NCBI GenBank assembly: GCA_947631235.1
Contig: CANRKO010000001.1
Span: 1-64,000, forward strand
Source of the DNA: an uncultured Clostridia bacterium
GTDB lineage: Bacteria > Bacillota > Clostridia > UBA1381
Direction of reading: 5' to 3'
Length of the DNA stretch: 64,000 nucleotides
Below the pieces are notes generated by a model that saw nothing but the letters and a program-made list of their open reading frames with translations, was not told the DNA's origin and ran no database searches. The translations under genes and the position numbers were made by a program. This document shows, one piece after another, positions 18,596-26,336 of this stretch (positions are counted from its first letter, which is position 1; the number at the start of each line of letters is the position of its first letter).

Positions 18596-19183
18596 TTATA
18601 CCTCCGTACCGTTGAGTTTGTCGTAAAGATTTTTAAGCGCTCTGCCCCTGTGGCTCACGCTGTTTTTTTCGTCGTCACTGCACTCCGCGAACGTCCTTTT
18701 AAGCTCCGCCGAGTAAAACACGGGGTCGTAGCCGAAACCGTTTTCGCCGTGAGGCGCGTGCGTTATATGCCCCTTGACCTCGCCGTGAGCCGTGATTTCC
18801 CTGCCGTCCTCGGATATATACGCGACGCACGTCACAAAGCGGGCGTTTCTGTTTTCGTTATCGCCTATTTCGGAAAGGAGTTTGTTTATCTTGTCGCTGT
18901 CGCTCGCGCCGTCGCCGGCGTAGCGCGCGCTCCTCACTCCGGGCGCGCCGCCCAGACAATCGACGCACAGACCGCTGTCGTCCGCAAGCACGGGGTAGTC
19001 GCTCACCATGCACACCGCCCTTGCCTTAATGAGCGCGTTTTCCTCGAACGTCCTGCCCGTTTCCTCTACGTCAACGCTTATACCGACGTCCTCCTGCGGT
19101 ACTATTTCTATGCCGAGAGGGGACAGTATCTCGTCCATTTCGCGCAGCTTGCCTTTATTTTTTGTAGCCGCTATTACCTTCAT
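18596..19183 (-). CDS. rdgB: XTP/dITP diphosphatase (RdgB/HAM1)
   Basis: House-cleaning enzyme that hydrolyses XTP, dITP and ITP to monophosphates. The Ham1 signatures are all present: TKNKGKLREM at the start, ADDSGLCVDCLGGAPGVRSARYAG (about 67-90) and SHRGRAL near the end. The reading frame is open 56 codons further upstream, but GGAG placed 9 bases before the ATG at 19183 and the family N-terminus (MKVIAATKN) fix this start. The protein has 195 residues. It is the first gene of the long minus-strand run down to mazF. Confidence 0.93.
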   Translation of the reverse strand: MKVIAATKNKGKLREMDEILSPLGIEIVPQEDVGISVDVEETGRTFEENALIKARAVCMVSDYPVLADDSGLCVDCLGGAPGVRSARYAGDGASDSDKINKLLSEIGDNENRNARFVTCVAYISEDGREITAHGEVKGHITHAPHGENGFGYDPVFYSAELKRTFAECSDDEKNSVSHRGRALKNLYDKLNGTEV

Positions 19184-19293
19184 ACGCATTTTCTCCCAAT
19201 GTAAAATTTCTTCAAATTTAATTGTACTACATTCGGTAAATTTTTGCAAGAGTAAAGTTGACGCGCGCCGCCGCGCCGCCGTAAATAAAAAAA

Positions 19294-19322
19294 TTGCAAA
19301 ATCCGCCGACATATGGTATACT
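19294..19322 (+). promoter_or_regulatory. Promoter of the ABC-F operon
   Basis: TTGCAA (19294-19299), 17 bases and TATACT (19317-19322), with the start codon 29 bases further on. Confidence 0.7.
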
Positions 19323-19351
19323 ACGTATAAGTAACTGAGAGGTAAAGGCAT

Positions 19352-21268
19352 ATGATACTGATAAACGCGAGCAATCTTAAAAAAACATTCGCCGACGAGA
19401 CGCTGTTTGACGGCGTGTCGTTTAGTGTTGACAGCGCGGACAAGATAGGCTTTGTTGGCGTAAACGGCGCGGGCAAGTCAACGCTCATAAAGATGATAAC
19501 GGGCGAAATCGACATTGACGGCGGCGAAATATACAAGAGCAAGGATTTGAAAATAGGCTATCTCGACCAGTACAGCGTCGCGGGCAGCGAGAAAACCGTG
19601 TGGGAGGAAACGCTCACGGTGTTTTCCGAGGTAATGGAGATAGAGGAAAAGCTTGACGACGTGCGTTTTGATATAGAGAACGGCCGCGGCGACGTGGACG
19701 AACTCATAAAAAAGCAGACGTATCTTCAGGAACGGTTCGCGGAACTTGACGGCTTTTACTACAAGTCGAAAGCAAAGGCGGCGCTCGTCGGTCTGGGCTT
19801 TACCGAGGACGAGATAAACCTTTGCGCCGATAAGCTGTCGGGCGGTCAGAAAACACGAGTTGCGCTTGCCAAGATACTGCTGTCGGACGCGAACCTTCTC
19901 CTGCTCGACGAGCCGACAAACCACCTTGACATCGACAGTGTGGAGTGGCTCGAGGATTTTTTGAAGAATTACGGCGGCGCATTCATAATCATATCGCACG
20001 ACCGCTATTTCCTCGACCGCGTGACGAACAGGACGTTTGAGATAGAGAACGGCAGGTTTTACTCGCACAGCGGCAATTACAGTGAGTACGCCGCAAAGCG
20101 CGAGGTCGAGCGAAAGACCGAGCGGCGCAGTTATGCGAACACCGTCAAAGAGATAAACCGCCTTGAAGGCATAGTCGAGCAGCAGCGCAGGTGGGGCAGG
20201 GAAAAGAACATAAAGACCGCCGAAAGTAAAATAAAGGTCATAGAAAAGCTTGAAGAAAATCTTACCGCACCGCAGCGCGAGACGGAAAGGACGCGCTTTT
20301 CGTTTAAGGCGTGCGCAGGCGGCGGACAGGACGTTATAGAAACGGAAAACCTCGGTATGGCGTTCGGCGATACAAGACTTTTCGGCGGCGCGGATATGCT
20401 CATAAAAAAGGGCGAAAAGGTGTTTTTGCTCGGCCCCAACGGCTGCGGCAAGACGACGCTTTTAAAAATCCTTATCGGCGAGTACGACATGACCGAGGGC
20501 AGCTGCAAAATCGGCGCGAACATTCACATAGGCTACTACGATCAGGCGCAGGAAAGCCTGCACATGGATAAGACCGTTATCGACGAGGTGTGGGACGAGT
20601 ACCCGAAAATGACGCAGACCGAGATACGCAACGCGCTCGCGGTGTTTCTGTTTCGCGGCGAGGATGTGTTTAAGGAGATACAAACCTTGTCGGGCGGCGA
20701 GCGGGCGAGAGTGGAACTGGTAAAACTGATGCTTAAAAGCGTCAACCTGCTCATCATGGACGAGCCTACGAACCACCTCGACATCTACTCCCGCGAAGCG
20801 CTTGAAAACGCGCTCTCGGACTACGACGGCACGCTGCTCATGGTGTCGCACGACCGATATTTTATAAACAAGCTTGCCGACCGCATTCTGTACCTAACCC
20901 CGAACGGTATAGAGAACTACATCGGAGGCTACGACGATTACCTTGCCGCGAGAAAGAGCGGCGCGGCTGTGAAAAGCGTTAAAAAAGAAACGGGCGGCGC
21001 GGCGGACTACAAGGAGCAAAAACGCGCCGAGTCTGAAAAACGCAAAATTTTAAATCGCTACGCACGCGTCGAGGACGAGATAACAGCCAAAGAGGACGAG
21101 ACGGCGCGGCTCACGAAGGAGCTTGAAAATCCCGAAATCGCCATGGACTATATAAAGGCGGGCGAGATAACGGAAAAAATCGCGGCGGTAAACGCCGAAA
21201 CGGACGCGCTTATGGAGGAATGGGAAAGTCTGCGCGTGACGATAGAGGAAAGAGGGTATGAGGAATGA
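19352..21268 (+). CDS. ABC-F family ATPase
   Basis: Two fused ABC ATPase domains without membrane segments, the hallmark of ABC-F translation factors that bind the ribosomal E site. Domain 1 has GVNGAGKST, LSGGQKTRVALAK and LLLDEPTNHLD. Domain 2 has GPNGCGKTT, LSGGERARVELVK and LIMDEPTNHLD. Between them lies the inter-domain linker (about 235-310). The C-terminal 90 residues are charged and heptad-like, a coiled-coil tail as in Uup/YdiF types. A housekeeping role is likelier than antibiotic resistance. The gene overlaps dtd by four bases (ATGA). Confidence 0.9.
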   Translation: MILINASNLKKTFADETLFDGVSFSVDSADKIGFVGVNGAGKSTLIKMITGEIDIDGGEIYKSKDLKIGYLDQYSVAGSEKTVWEETLTVFSEVMEIEEKLDDVRFDIENGRGDVDELIKKQTYLQERFAELDGFYYKSKAKAALVGLGFTEDEINLCADKLSGGQKTRVALAKILLSDANLLLLDEPTNHLDIDSVEWLEDFLKNYGGAFIIISHDRYFLDRVTNRTFEIENGRFYSHSGNYSEYAAKREVERKTERRSYANTVKEINRLEGIVEQQRRWGREKNIKTAESKIKVIEKLEENLTAPQRETERTRFSFKACAGGGQDVIETENLGMAFGDTRLFGGADMLIKKGEKVFLLGPNGCGKTTLLKILIGEYDMTEGSCKIGANIHIGYYDQAQESLHMDKTVIDEVWDEYPKMTQTEIRNALAVFLFRGEDVFKEIQTLSGGERARVELVKLMLKSVNLLIMDEPTNHLDIYSREALENALSDYDGTLLMVSHDRYFINKLADRILYLTPNGIENYIGGYDDYLAARKSGAAVKSVKKETGGAADYKEQKRAESEKRKILNRYARVEDEITAKEDETARLTKELENPEIAMDYIKAGEITEKIAAVNAETDALMEEWESLRVTIEERGYEE

Positions 21269-21726
21269 AAGCTGTCGTGCAGAGAGTGACGCGCTCCGAG
21301 GTAGTCATAGACGGAGTGGTGAAGGGCCAAACCGACAACGGCTTTGTCGTGCTGCTCGGCGTGGGCGCGGATGACACGGACGAGGACATGGTATACATCG
21401 CCGATAAGATAATAAAACTTCGCGTATTCAGTGATGAGAATGATAAGATGAATTTAAGCCTTGCCGATGTTGGCGGGAGTATGCTCGTAATATCGCAGTT
21501 CACGCTGTACGGCGACTGCTCGCACGGCAGACGGCCGTATTTCGGTAACGCGATGGAACCCGTCGGCGCGAACGCGATGTATGAAAAATTTGTGGAGTAC
21601 GTCAGATCTCACGGCGTACATGTTGAAACCGGCGAATTCGGCGCGGACATGAAGGTAACGCTCACGAACGACGGGCCCGTAACAATAATACTCGAAAGCG
21701 AAAACAAAGGGAGGAAACAAAAATGA
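21265..21726 (+). CDS. dtd: D-aminoacyl-tRNA deacylase
   Basis: Removes D-amino acids (and glycine from tRNA-Ala) from mischarged tRNA. The two family motifs are visible: SQFTLYGD near residue 76, and the C-terminal NDGPVTI in place of the usual NxGPVT. HGRRPYF, equivalent to the GxRPSF stretch, follows the first. The 153-residue length is standard. It is coupled by overlaps to the ABC-F gene before it and the GNAT gene after it. Confidence 0.93.
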   Translation: MKAVVQRVTRSEVVIDGVVKGQTDNGFVVLLGVGADDTDEDMVYIADKIIKLRVFSDENDKMNLSLADVGGSMLVISQFTLYGDCSHGRRPYFGNAMEPVGANAMYEKFVEYVRSHGVHVETGEFGADMKVTLTNDGPVTIILESENKGRKQK

Positions 21727-22184
21727 TAAGACGAGCGGAGCATAAAGACACGGACGGCATAATGAATTTGCTTTTGCAGGTACTTACGGTACACCACAAC
21801 GGCAGACCGGACTACTTTAAACCGAACTGCCGCAAGTACACCGAGGGAGAGCTTGCGGAAATAATCGACGACGACACGCGCCCGATATTCGTGTACGACG
21901 ACGGCGGCGTGAAGGGCTACGCGTTCTGCGTGATGCAGGAAACAAAGGACGACAACGTGCGCTGCGACATGAAAACGCTCTACATAGACGACTTGTGCGT
22001 CGATGAGCGTTCACGCGGCGAGCATATAGGAAAGTCGCTTTATGAGTACGTAAAAAAATACGCGAAGGACGAGGGCTGCTACAATCTGACGCTGAACGTC
22101 TGGGAATGCAACCCGTCAGCCCGCGCGTTTTATGATAAGCAGGGACTTAAACCCCTCAAAACCACACTGGAGACGATATTATGA
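21723..22184 (+). CDS. GNAT family N-acetyltransferase
   Basis: Acetyl-CoA dependent acetyltransferase fold; substrate unknown. LYIDDLCVDERSRGEHIGKSLYEYV (beta 4, then an acetyl-CoA-binding motif equivalent to RxxGxG/A) lies near residues 88-112, and WECNPSARAFYDKQGLKPL is the C-terminal GNAT signature. The length is 153 residues. Four-base overlaps on both sides place it firmly in the ABC-F-dtd operon, so the substrate may be linked to translation, but that is only inferred. Confidence 0.85.
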   Translation: MIRRAEHKDTDGIMNLLLQVLTVHHNGRPDYFKPNCRKYTEGELAEIIDDDTRPIFVYDDGGVKGYAFCVMQETKDDNVRCDMKTLYIDDLCVDERSRGEHIGKSLYEYVKKYAKDEGCYNLTLNVWECNPSARAFYDKQGLKPLKTTLETIL

Positions 22185-22393
22185 TGTTCAAAAAGAAAAA
22201 AGCCGCGCCGCTGCCGTTACCCGACGGCTTTACGGCGCACGACATTAAAACCGAGTCGAGCATATGCACCGGCGAGACTACGATAGGCTTTTACAACAAG
22301 GAAACAAACCGTCTCGCGTATGCCGAGCTTGTGAAAACCGAGACGGATATTGACGCGTACTACGCGAAGTACGGCTTAACGCGGGAACTTTAA
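22181..22393 (+). CDS. Small conserved-looking protein, unknown
   Basis: A 70-residue protein with a lysine-rich start (MMFKKKKAAPLPLPDGF) and no membrane segment or known motif. It begins at an ATGATG that overlaps the GNAT stop codon, so it is probably the last gene of the operon. Its 3' end overlaps the convergent gene at 22376 by 18 bases. Confidence 0.6.
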   Translation: MMFKKKKAAPLPLPDGFTAHDIKTESSICTGETTIGFYNKETNRLAYAELVKTETDIDAYYAKYGLTREL

Positions 22394-22696
22394 AGCCGCG
22401 CTTTGTCTGCATATTTCCGCGCCGTTTACGAAAAGCGCGCACGACATGACGTACATTTCACCGAGCATCGGGCTGTACGTTAAAACGCTCTGCTTTACAA
22501 GCACTTTTCCGCCGGCTTTAACGGTAAAATCGGTCTCGGTCTTGCCGACGACGTTTTCATTTGCGTCGGTAAGGCGCGTCACAAGATGCGCCGCAATATC
22601 GCTGCCTGTGACGTTTACAATCTCCGTATCCGTAACCGCGTCCCACACGTCCGCGGTTTTCTTTTCGGGAAAAACCTTCACGTCGGTTATTTTCAC
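22376..22696 (-). CDS. Small beta-rich protein of unknown function
   Basis: A soluble protein of about 106 residues without signal peptide or known motif; the sequence alternates as expected for a beta sandwich (TDTEIVNVTGSDIAAHLVTRL). I prefer the GTG at 22696 because AGAGG lies about 8 bases before it. A GTG at 22705 would add three residues. It stands alone between convergent and divergent neighbours. Confidence 0.6.
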   Translation of the reverse strand: MKITDVKVFPEKKTADVWDAVTDTEIVNVTGSDIAAHLVTRLTDANENVVGKTETDFTVKAGGKVLVKQSVLTYSPMLGEMYVMSCALFVNGAEICRQSAALKFPR

Positions 22697-22796
22697 ATGG
22701 ATCACCTCTTACCCTTTTATTGTACCATTTTTGCGCCGTAATTTCAAGCATGAGAAAAAAGTAACAAATTGTAACGTAATTTTATTAAAAGAAATG

Positions 22797-22825
22797 TTGA
22801 AATTCTACAAAGAATATGGTACAAT
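22797..22825 (+). promoter_or_regulatory. Promoter of the GltD-like gene
   Basis: TTGAAA (22797-22802), 17 bases and an extended -10 TGG-TACAAT (22820-22825). Confidence 0.75.
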
Positions 22826-22866
22826 ACAATTTAGGATAAAATTTCGGATGAAAGGGAAGCGATAAA

Positions 22867-24102
22867 ATGGCAATAAATGTTATAGGCGAGGCGAAACGCT
22901 GTTTAAACTGTAAAAAACCGATGTGCCGCGAGGGCTGCCCGATACACACGCCCATACCGGACATGATACATACCTTCCTCGGCGGCGACATAAACAAGGC
23001 GGGCGCGATGCTTTTCGAAAACAACCCGCTCTCGATGATATGCTCAATGATATGCAACCACGAGAAACAGTGTCAGGGACACTGCGTGCTGAACCGCAAG
23101 GGCGCGCCGGTGCATATTTCGAGCATCGAAAACTACATATCCGACAACTATTTCGACAAGCTCAAATTCCCCGAGATAGAGAAAAACGGTATGCGCGTCG
23201 GCATAATCGGCTCGGGCCCCGCGGGCATAACGATAGCGATGATACTCGCGCGGCGCGGCTACGACATAACGGTGTTCGAGTCAAAGGAAAAGATAGGCGG
23301 CGTGCTGCAGTACGGTATACCTGAGTTCCGTCTGCCGAAAACGATACTCGCACGCTACAAGCGTAAAATGTGGGAAATGGGCATAAAAATACGCCCTAAC
23401 ACCTCCATAGGCACGACGATAAGCATTGACGACATGTTCCGCGACGGTTACAGCGCAATATTTATCGGCACGGGCGTGTGGAGACCGAACACGCTCCACA
23501 TAAAGGGCGAAACGCTCGGCAACGTGCATTACGCGATAAACTACCTCACAAACCCCGACGTGTACCGTCTCGGTGAGACGGTGAACATAATCGGCGCGGG
23601 CAACAGCGCAATGGACGTTGCGCGTACGGCACTGCGTCACGGAGCGCGCACGGTGCGCGTATTCTCGCGCAGCGACCATCTTGCCGCGAGCGAGCGCGAA
23701 GTCGATTACGCGAAGATTGACGGCGTTGAATTTATCGTGCATGTAGAGCCGGTGGAAATAGTGGACGAGGGCGCGATATTCGTGGAGCTTGAATGTGACG
23801 GCAAAGGCACGCTCACGCCGATAAAAGGCACTGAAGGCCTTTACGCCGCCGACAGCACGATAATAGCGATAAGCCAAGGCCCTAAGGACAGGATAGTGTC
23901 AACGACGTCGGGACTTGAAGTAAACGACAAGGGACTGCTCGTAACGAACACCTTCGGTGAGACGACGCGTGACGGCATATTCGCGTCGGGCGACGTTGTG
24001 CGCGGCGCGAAAACGGTCGTTGAAGCCGCGGCGTACTCGAAACAGGTCGCGGACGCGATGGACAAATATATGCAGGGACTTATGAAGGAAAGCGACCAGT
24101 AA
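22867..24102 (+). CDS. GltD-like FAD/NADPH oxidoreductase
   Basis: Resembles the small (beta) subunit of NADPH glutamate synthase. An N-terminal iron-sulfur domain has cysteines in CLNCKKPMCREGCP (about 18-31) and a second set near CSMICNHEKQCQGHC. FAD binding follows in GIIGSGPAGI (about 115-124), then the NADPH-binding GAGNSAMD near 242 and the C-terminal GIFASGDVVRGAKTVVEA. With 411 residues it is a stand-alone flavoprotein; no gltA is adjacent. The GltB-like protein at 26.3-28.4 kb could be a partner, but this is inference. It could also act with other electron-bifurcating or reductase partners. Confidence 0.88.
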   Translation: MAINVIGEAKRCLNCKKPMCREGCPIHTPIPDMIHTFLGGDINKAGAMLFENNPLSMICSMICNHEKQCQGHCVLNRKGAPVHISSIENYISDNYFDKLKFPEIEKNGMRVGIIGSGPAGITIAMILARRGYDITVFESKEKIGGVLQYGIPEFRLPKTILARYKRKMWEMGIKIRPNTSIGTTISIDDMFRDGYSAIFIGTGVWRPNTLHIKGETLGNVHYAINYLTNPDVYRLGETVNIIGAGNSAMDVARTALRHGARTVRVFSRSDHLAASEREVDYAKIDGVEFIVHVEPVEIVDEGAIFVELECDGKGTLTPIKGTEGLYAADSTIIAISQGPKDRIVSTTSGLEVNDKGLLVTNTFGETTRDGIFASGDVVRGAKTVVEAAAYSKQVADAMDKYMQGLMKESDQ

Positions 24103-24126
24103 ACGGTCAAAATAATCATTTTACTA

Positions 24127-24154
24127 TTGACAAATCATAAATTTATGTTACAAT
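24127..24154 (+). promoter_or_regulatory. Promoter of the candidate small RNA
   Basis: TTGACA (24127-24132), 16 bases and TACAAT (24149-24154), 24 bases after the preceding gene and with no coding start downstream before a terminator. Confidence 0.7.
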
Positions 24155-24160
24155 AAAAGA

Positions 24161-24250
24161 AGAAAGAGGGCTTGCCGCTTTGAAGGCGGTTCGTCTCAAG
24201 AGCCGCTAAATAGCCGCCGACTTGGACAGTGGGGCGGCTATTTTTTTGTC
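24161..24250 (+). ncRNA. Candidate small RNA, RatA-type antitoxin-like
   Basis: About 90 bases lie between a promoter and a strong terminator with no open reading frame. The 3' part is an 11-bp stem (aaatagccgcc, 24208-24218, with 24233-24243) followed by seven T. The 5' part can form ccgctt / aggcgg or, alternatively, gcggttc / gagccgc. From memory, similar RNAs in gut Firmicutes run antisense to the 3' end of tiny holin-like toxin genes (TxpA/RatA type). On the opposite strand here only a toxin-like tail (ACG ACA AAA AAA TAG) remains, with a stop codon in front, so the toxin seems lost. Confidence 0.5.
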
Positions 24251-24271
24251 GTTTATTGCAATACCGCCTCC

Positions 24272-24300
24272 TTGATTTTTATGCCCGAGTGGTGTATAAT
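24272..24300 (+). promoter_or_regulatory. Promoter of the secreted protein gene at 24321
   Basis: TTGATT (24272-24277), 17 bases and TATAAT (24295-24300); AAGGAGG follows before the ATG. Confidence 0.8.
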
Positions 24301-24320
24301 AAATCTAAGGAGGATTTTTT

Positions 24321-25073
24321 ATGAAAAGATTTACTTTAGGTTTTATCATAGGCGGCGTTATATGCTCCGCGTTGACCGGCTTTGCTGTTGAGTACGCAGT
24401 TACGGCGAACCCGTTCCCAATCAAGGTTGACGGCGTTGCCAAGTCAATCGAAGGTTACAATATAAATGACAGCACATACTTTAAATTACGCGACATAGCC
24501 GACGCAGTGGGCGGATTTACGGTCGGCTTTACGAACAATACGATTACAATCAGCACGCAAACCGAGCCGTTCGAGCAGTCTGAACCCGCAAATACCGACG
24601 GAGCTATCACGATTTACGAAGGTCAAACACGCGATAACCGCCTCGCAAGAGAAGGCGATACGTTCGTTAAGGCGGACGGTACGCAGATAGTGTTAAAGAA
24701 AGATGAAGTAACGGGCGTGTTGGGTTACGGTCAGGGCGTTGCACCGGACGTAGGGTTAATGGACGAGGTAGGACAGGGCGATGCTAAATTCACTGTCCCT
24801 TTGGCAGCTAACGGTAGGTTGGTAACAGGAAAATATGGTCAGAACTCTGTGGGTATAAATGTATCCGCGTCATATTATAGGGTAAATTCCTTGACCGGTG
24901 AGGGACATTGGAATAGTGAATGGCTGGTTATTGAACAAAAAACCTGTCCTCAAACTTCCGGAAGTGAGTATGGTCAAATATCTGAGGATAAGAATTTTAT
25001 TTGGGACGGAGAAGATTGGGTTCAAGTTGCATCAGATAATGGACGGGCAGTTTTAGAAAACAGTAATAATTAA
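24321..25073 (+). CDS. Secreted protein with a CuAO-N-like stalk domain
   Basis: A 250-residue surface protein. The N-terminus is a signal peptide or anchor (about 1-28). A stalk domain of copper-amine-oxidase-N type follows (about 30-78), ending in the typical FTVGFTNNTITIST. The remainder is a soluble region without known motifs, rich in Gly, Asp and Glu. The same stalk domain occurs in the proteins at 11175 and 40407. AAGGAGG precedes the ATG. The gene is single, with its own promoter. The last 60 codons are noticeably more AT-rich than the first part. Confidence 0.75.
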   Translation: MKRFTLGFIIGGVICSALTGFAVEYAVTANPFPIKVDGVAKSIEGYNINDSTYFKLRDIADAVGGFTVGFTNNTITISTQTEPFEQSEPANTDGAITIYEGQTRDNRLAREGDTFVKADGTQIVLKKDEVTGVLGYGQGVAPDVGLMDEVGQGDAKFTVPLAANGRLVTGKYGQNSVGINVSASYYRVNSLTGEGHWNSEWLVIEQKTCPQTSGSEYGQISEDKNFIWDGEDWVQVASDNGRAVLENSNN

Positions 25074-25120
25074 ATATTTGTCGCACATCCCCGCAATACC
25101 GGCGGGGAAACTAATTCAAC

Positions 25121-25149
25121 TTGACTTTTCCGCGCACAGGTGGTATAAT
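25121..25149 (+). promoter_or_regulatory. Promoter of tRNA-Leu
   Basis: TTGACT (25121-25126), 17 bases and TATAAT (25144-25149), 11 bases before the tRNA. Confidence 0.85.
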
Positions 25150-25160
25150 CAATATGTTAT

Positions 25161-25244
25161 GCACCTGTGGCGGAATTGGCAGACGCGCCAGACTTAGGAT
25201 CTGGTGTCCCCGACGTGTAGGTTCAAGTCCTATCAGGTGCACCA
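25161..25244 (+). tRNA. tRNA-Leu (anticodon TAG)
   Basis: The acceptor arms gcacctg / caggtgc pair, and the anticodon stem ccaga / tctgg encloses the loop cttagga, giving anticodon TAG. A long variable arm fits leucine. GGTTCAAGTCC is the T-arm and CCA is encoded. Confidence 0.96.
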
Positions 25245-25251
25245 AAACACG

Positions 25252-25283
25252 AACAGACCGCATATTTATGCGGTCTGTTTTTG
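25252..25283 (+). terminator. Terminator of tRNA-Leu
   Basis: An 11-12 bp stem (acagaccgcat / atgcggtctgt) with an attt loop is followed by TTTTTG. Confidence 0.9.
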
Positions 25284-25340
25284 TGTATACACGAATTATC
25301 CCCGAATTTTACTGGAAATTTATATTTTTGTTCCAATCTA

Positions 25341-25375
25341 ATTTCCCGACCGTTGGCGCGGTCGGGAAATTTTTA
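25341..25375. terminator. Terminator next to hicB
   Basis: A 12-bp perfect stem (atttcccgaccg / cggtcgggaaat) with a ttggcg loop is followed by TTTTT on the plus strand. It lies just past the hicB stop codon on the other strand. Confidence 0.65.
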
Positions 25376-25753
25376 TCCCGAAACTCTAGATATAAGAGCG
25401 TCTTGCAGCACTTGAGAAAAGTTTATGCCTTTGGCAACGGCTCTTTCATTGAGCCATGCGGGAATTGTCAATGTTTTCTTTACCGATTTCATGTTCTCGC
25501 TGTCGCTAATATTGCATGATATAAATGTGGTAAACGAACTGCTGTCATATTTTATTGCCTGAATATCAGACGCGGAGGGAATATCCGCCCCTGTTTCAAG
25601 CACGGTGAGAATATAGCCTGCCAAAGCCTCTTGTGAATATGACACAGCCTCGGTAACGGTGTCCGCAAAGGTCTGACAGCCGGGCAGATCGGGGAATTCC
25701 ACCCAGTATGCGCCGTCATCTTTATGAAATACTGCGGGGTAAACAAATAACAT
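25373..25753 (-). CDS. hicB: HicB-type antitoxin
   Basis: Antitoxin of a HicAB type II system. The N-terminal partially degraded RNase H fold is typical: YPAVFHKDDGAYWVEFPDLPGCQTFADTVTEA (about 5-36), where DLPGC is the family hallmark. The C-terminal segment KTLTIPAWLNERAVAKGINFSQVLQDAL is a ribbon-helix-helix DNA-binding domain. The length is 126 residues. It follows hicA after 36 bases with its own GGAGGATTACT-type ribosome binding site, the usual toxin-first order. Confidence 0.92.
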   Translation of the reverse strand: MLFVYPAVFHKDDGAYWVEFPDLPGCQTFADTVTEAVSYSQEALAGYILTVLETGADIPSASDIQAIKYDSSSFTTFISCNISDSENMKSVKKTLTIPAWLNERAVAKGINFSQVLQDALISRVSG

Positions 25754-25789
25754 AGTAATCCTCCTTCTCCAACGATAAGCGTAGCAGAA

Positions 25790-25966
25790 CTATTTAAGTC
25801 CTGTCCTTTTCAGTATACTGTTCAGCAAGCCGGGCGGGACATCTCTGCCGTGTACGGGAATGACCTCTATTTTTCCATCTTTTTCCATTATGTGAGGGCT
25901 GCCGTGTATTCGGATTTCTTTCCAACCATTATTAAGTAATAGTTTTAACAAATTTTTGTCTTTCAT
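25790..25966 (-). CDS. hicA: HicA-type toxin
   Basis: mRNA interferase toxin of 58 residues. The family features are GWKEIRIHGSPHIM, with the catalytic histidine in the GSxH-like GSPH, and IEVIPVHGRDVPPGLLNSILKRTGL. GGAGGGCAAGAC precedes the ATG. The toxin is controlled by a consensus promoter carrying a palindromic operator, and hicB lies directly downstream. Confidence 0.92.
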   Translation of the reverse strand: MKDKNLLKLLLNNGWKEIRIHGSPHIMEKDGKIEVIPVHGRDVPPGLLNSILKRTGLK

Positions 25967-25988
25967 GTCTTGCCCTCCTTACAATTAT

Positions 25989-26017
25989 ATTATAACACGT
26001 ATTATACGTGCTGTCAA
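25989..26017 (-). promoter_or_regulatory. hicAB promoter with palindromic operator
   Basis: On the minus strand TTGACA (26012-26017), 17 bases and TATAAT (25989-25994). The spacer holds the perfect palindrome cacgtat-t-atacgtg (25996-26010), a natural binding site for the HicB ribbon-helix-helix domain. Confidence 0.85.
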
Positions 26018-26044
26018 TAGGCTTTGCAAAATAAAAGGGAGAGT

Positions 26045-26216
26045 TTAATCCTCTCCCAAATATGCCTTTATGGCGCTGCGAATAAATTCGGATTTGCCGA
26101 TATTATCCTCTTTGAGCCTATCGGGCGACAAGATCCTTGTCAAGGTCTGCGACGATACGCTTATAGACCTTTTTATTATACTTTGCTTTTACCTGCCAAG
26201 ATGTATTAGATGCCAT
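26045..26216 (-). pseudogene. Frameshifted ribbon-helix-helix (CopG/Arc-like) protein gene
   Basis: From the ATG at 26216 the frame reads MASNTSWQVKAKYNKKVY and so on, then stops at codon 34. In a second frame the rest of a typical RHH protein continues (RLKEDNIGKSEFIRSAIKAY, then LGED and a stop at 26045). Removing one C from the CCC at the junction restores a 56-residue protein. It is therefore a 1-bp insertion mutant or a sequencing error. Its ATG follows the stop of the small membrane peptide gene immediately. Confidence 0.75.
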
Positions 26217-26217
26217 A

Positions 26218-26307
26218 TTATCCCTTCTCTCGTTCGACAAAATACCAAATCAATTTTGCGCATCCTACGGCTATAAAAAATATACCGAGAAATTCTAAAA
26301 CACTCAT
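26218..26307 (-). CDS. Small membrane peptide (29 aa)
   Basis: A 29-residue peptide, mostly a single transmembrane helix (MSVLEFLGIFFIAVGCAKL at the start), with charged residues at the end. GGAGG lies 7 bases before the ATG, a strong start. The stop codon almost touches the ATG of the frameshifted RHH gene, so the two form a unit resembling a toxin-antitoxin or membrane peptide/regulator pair. No family is recognised. Confidence 0.6.
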   Translation of the reverse strand: MSVLEFLGIFFIAVGCAKLIWYFVEREKG

Positions 26308-26336
26308 TTTTGCTCCTCCAACGCTCGAAACATTCA

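Noticed and set aside
19184-19351. Possible 56-residue N-terminal extension of RdgB
   Set aside because: The Ham1 family starts at MKVIAATKN, which has its own ribosome binding site; the upstream part overlaps the divergent promoter.
25121-25519. 132-codon frame across tRNA-Leu
   Set aside because: It runs through the tRNA and two terminators and cannot be a real gene.
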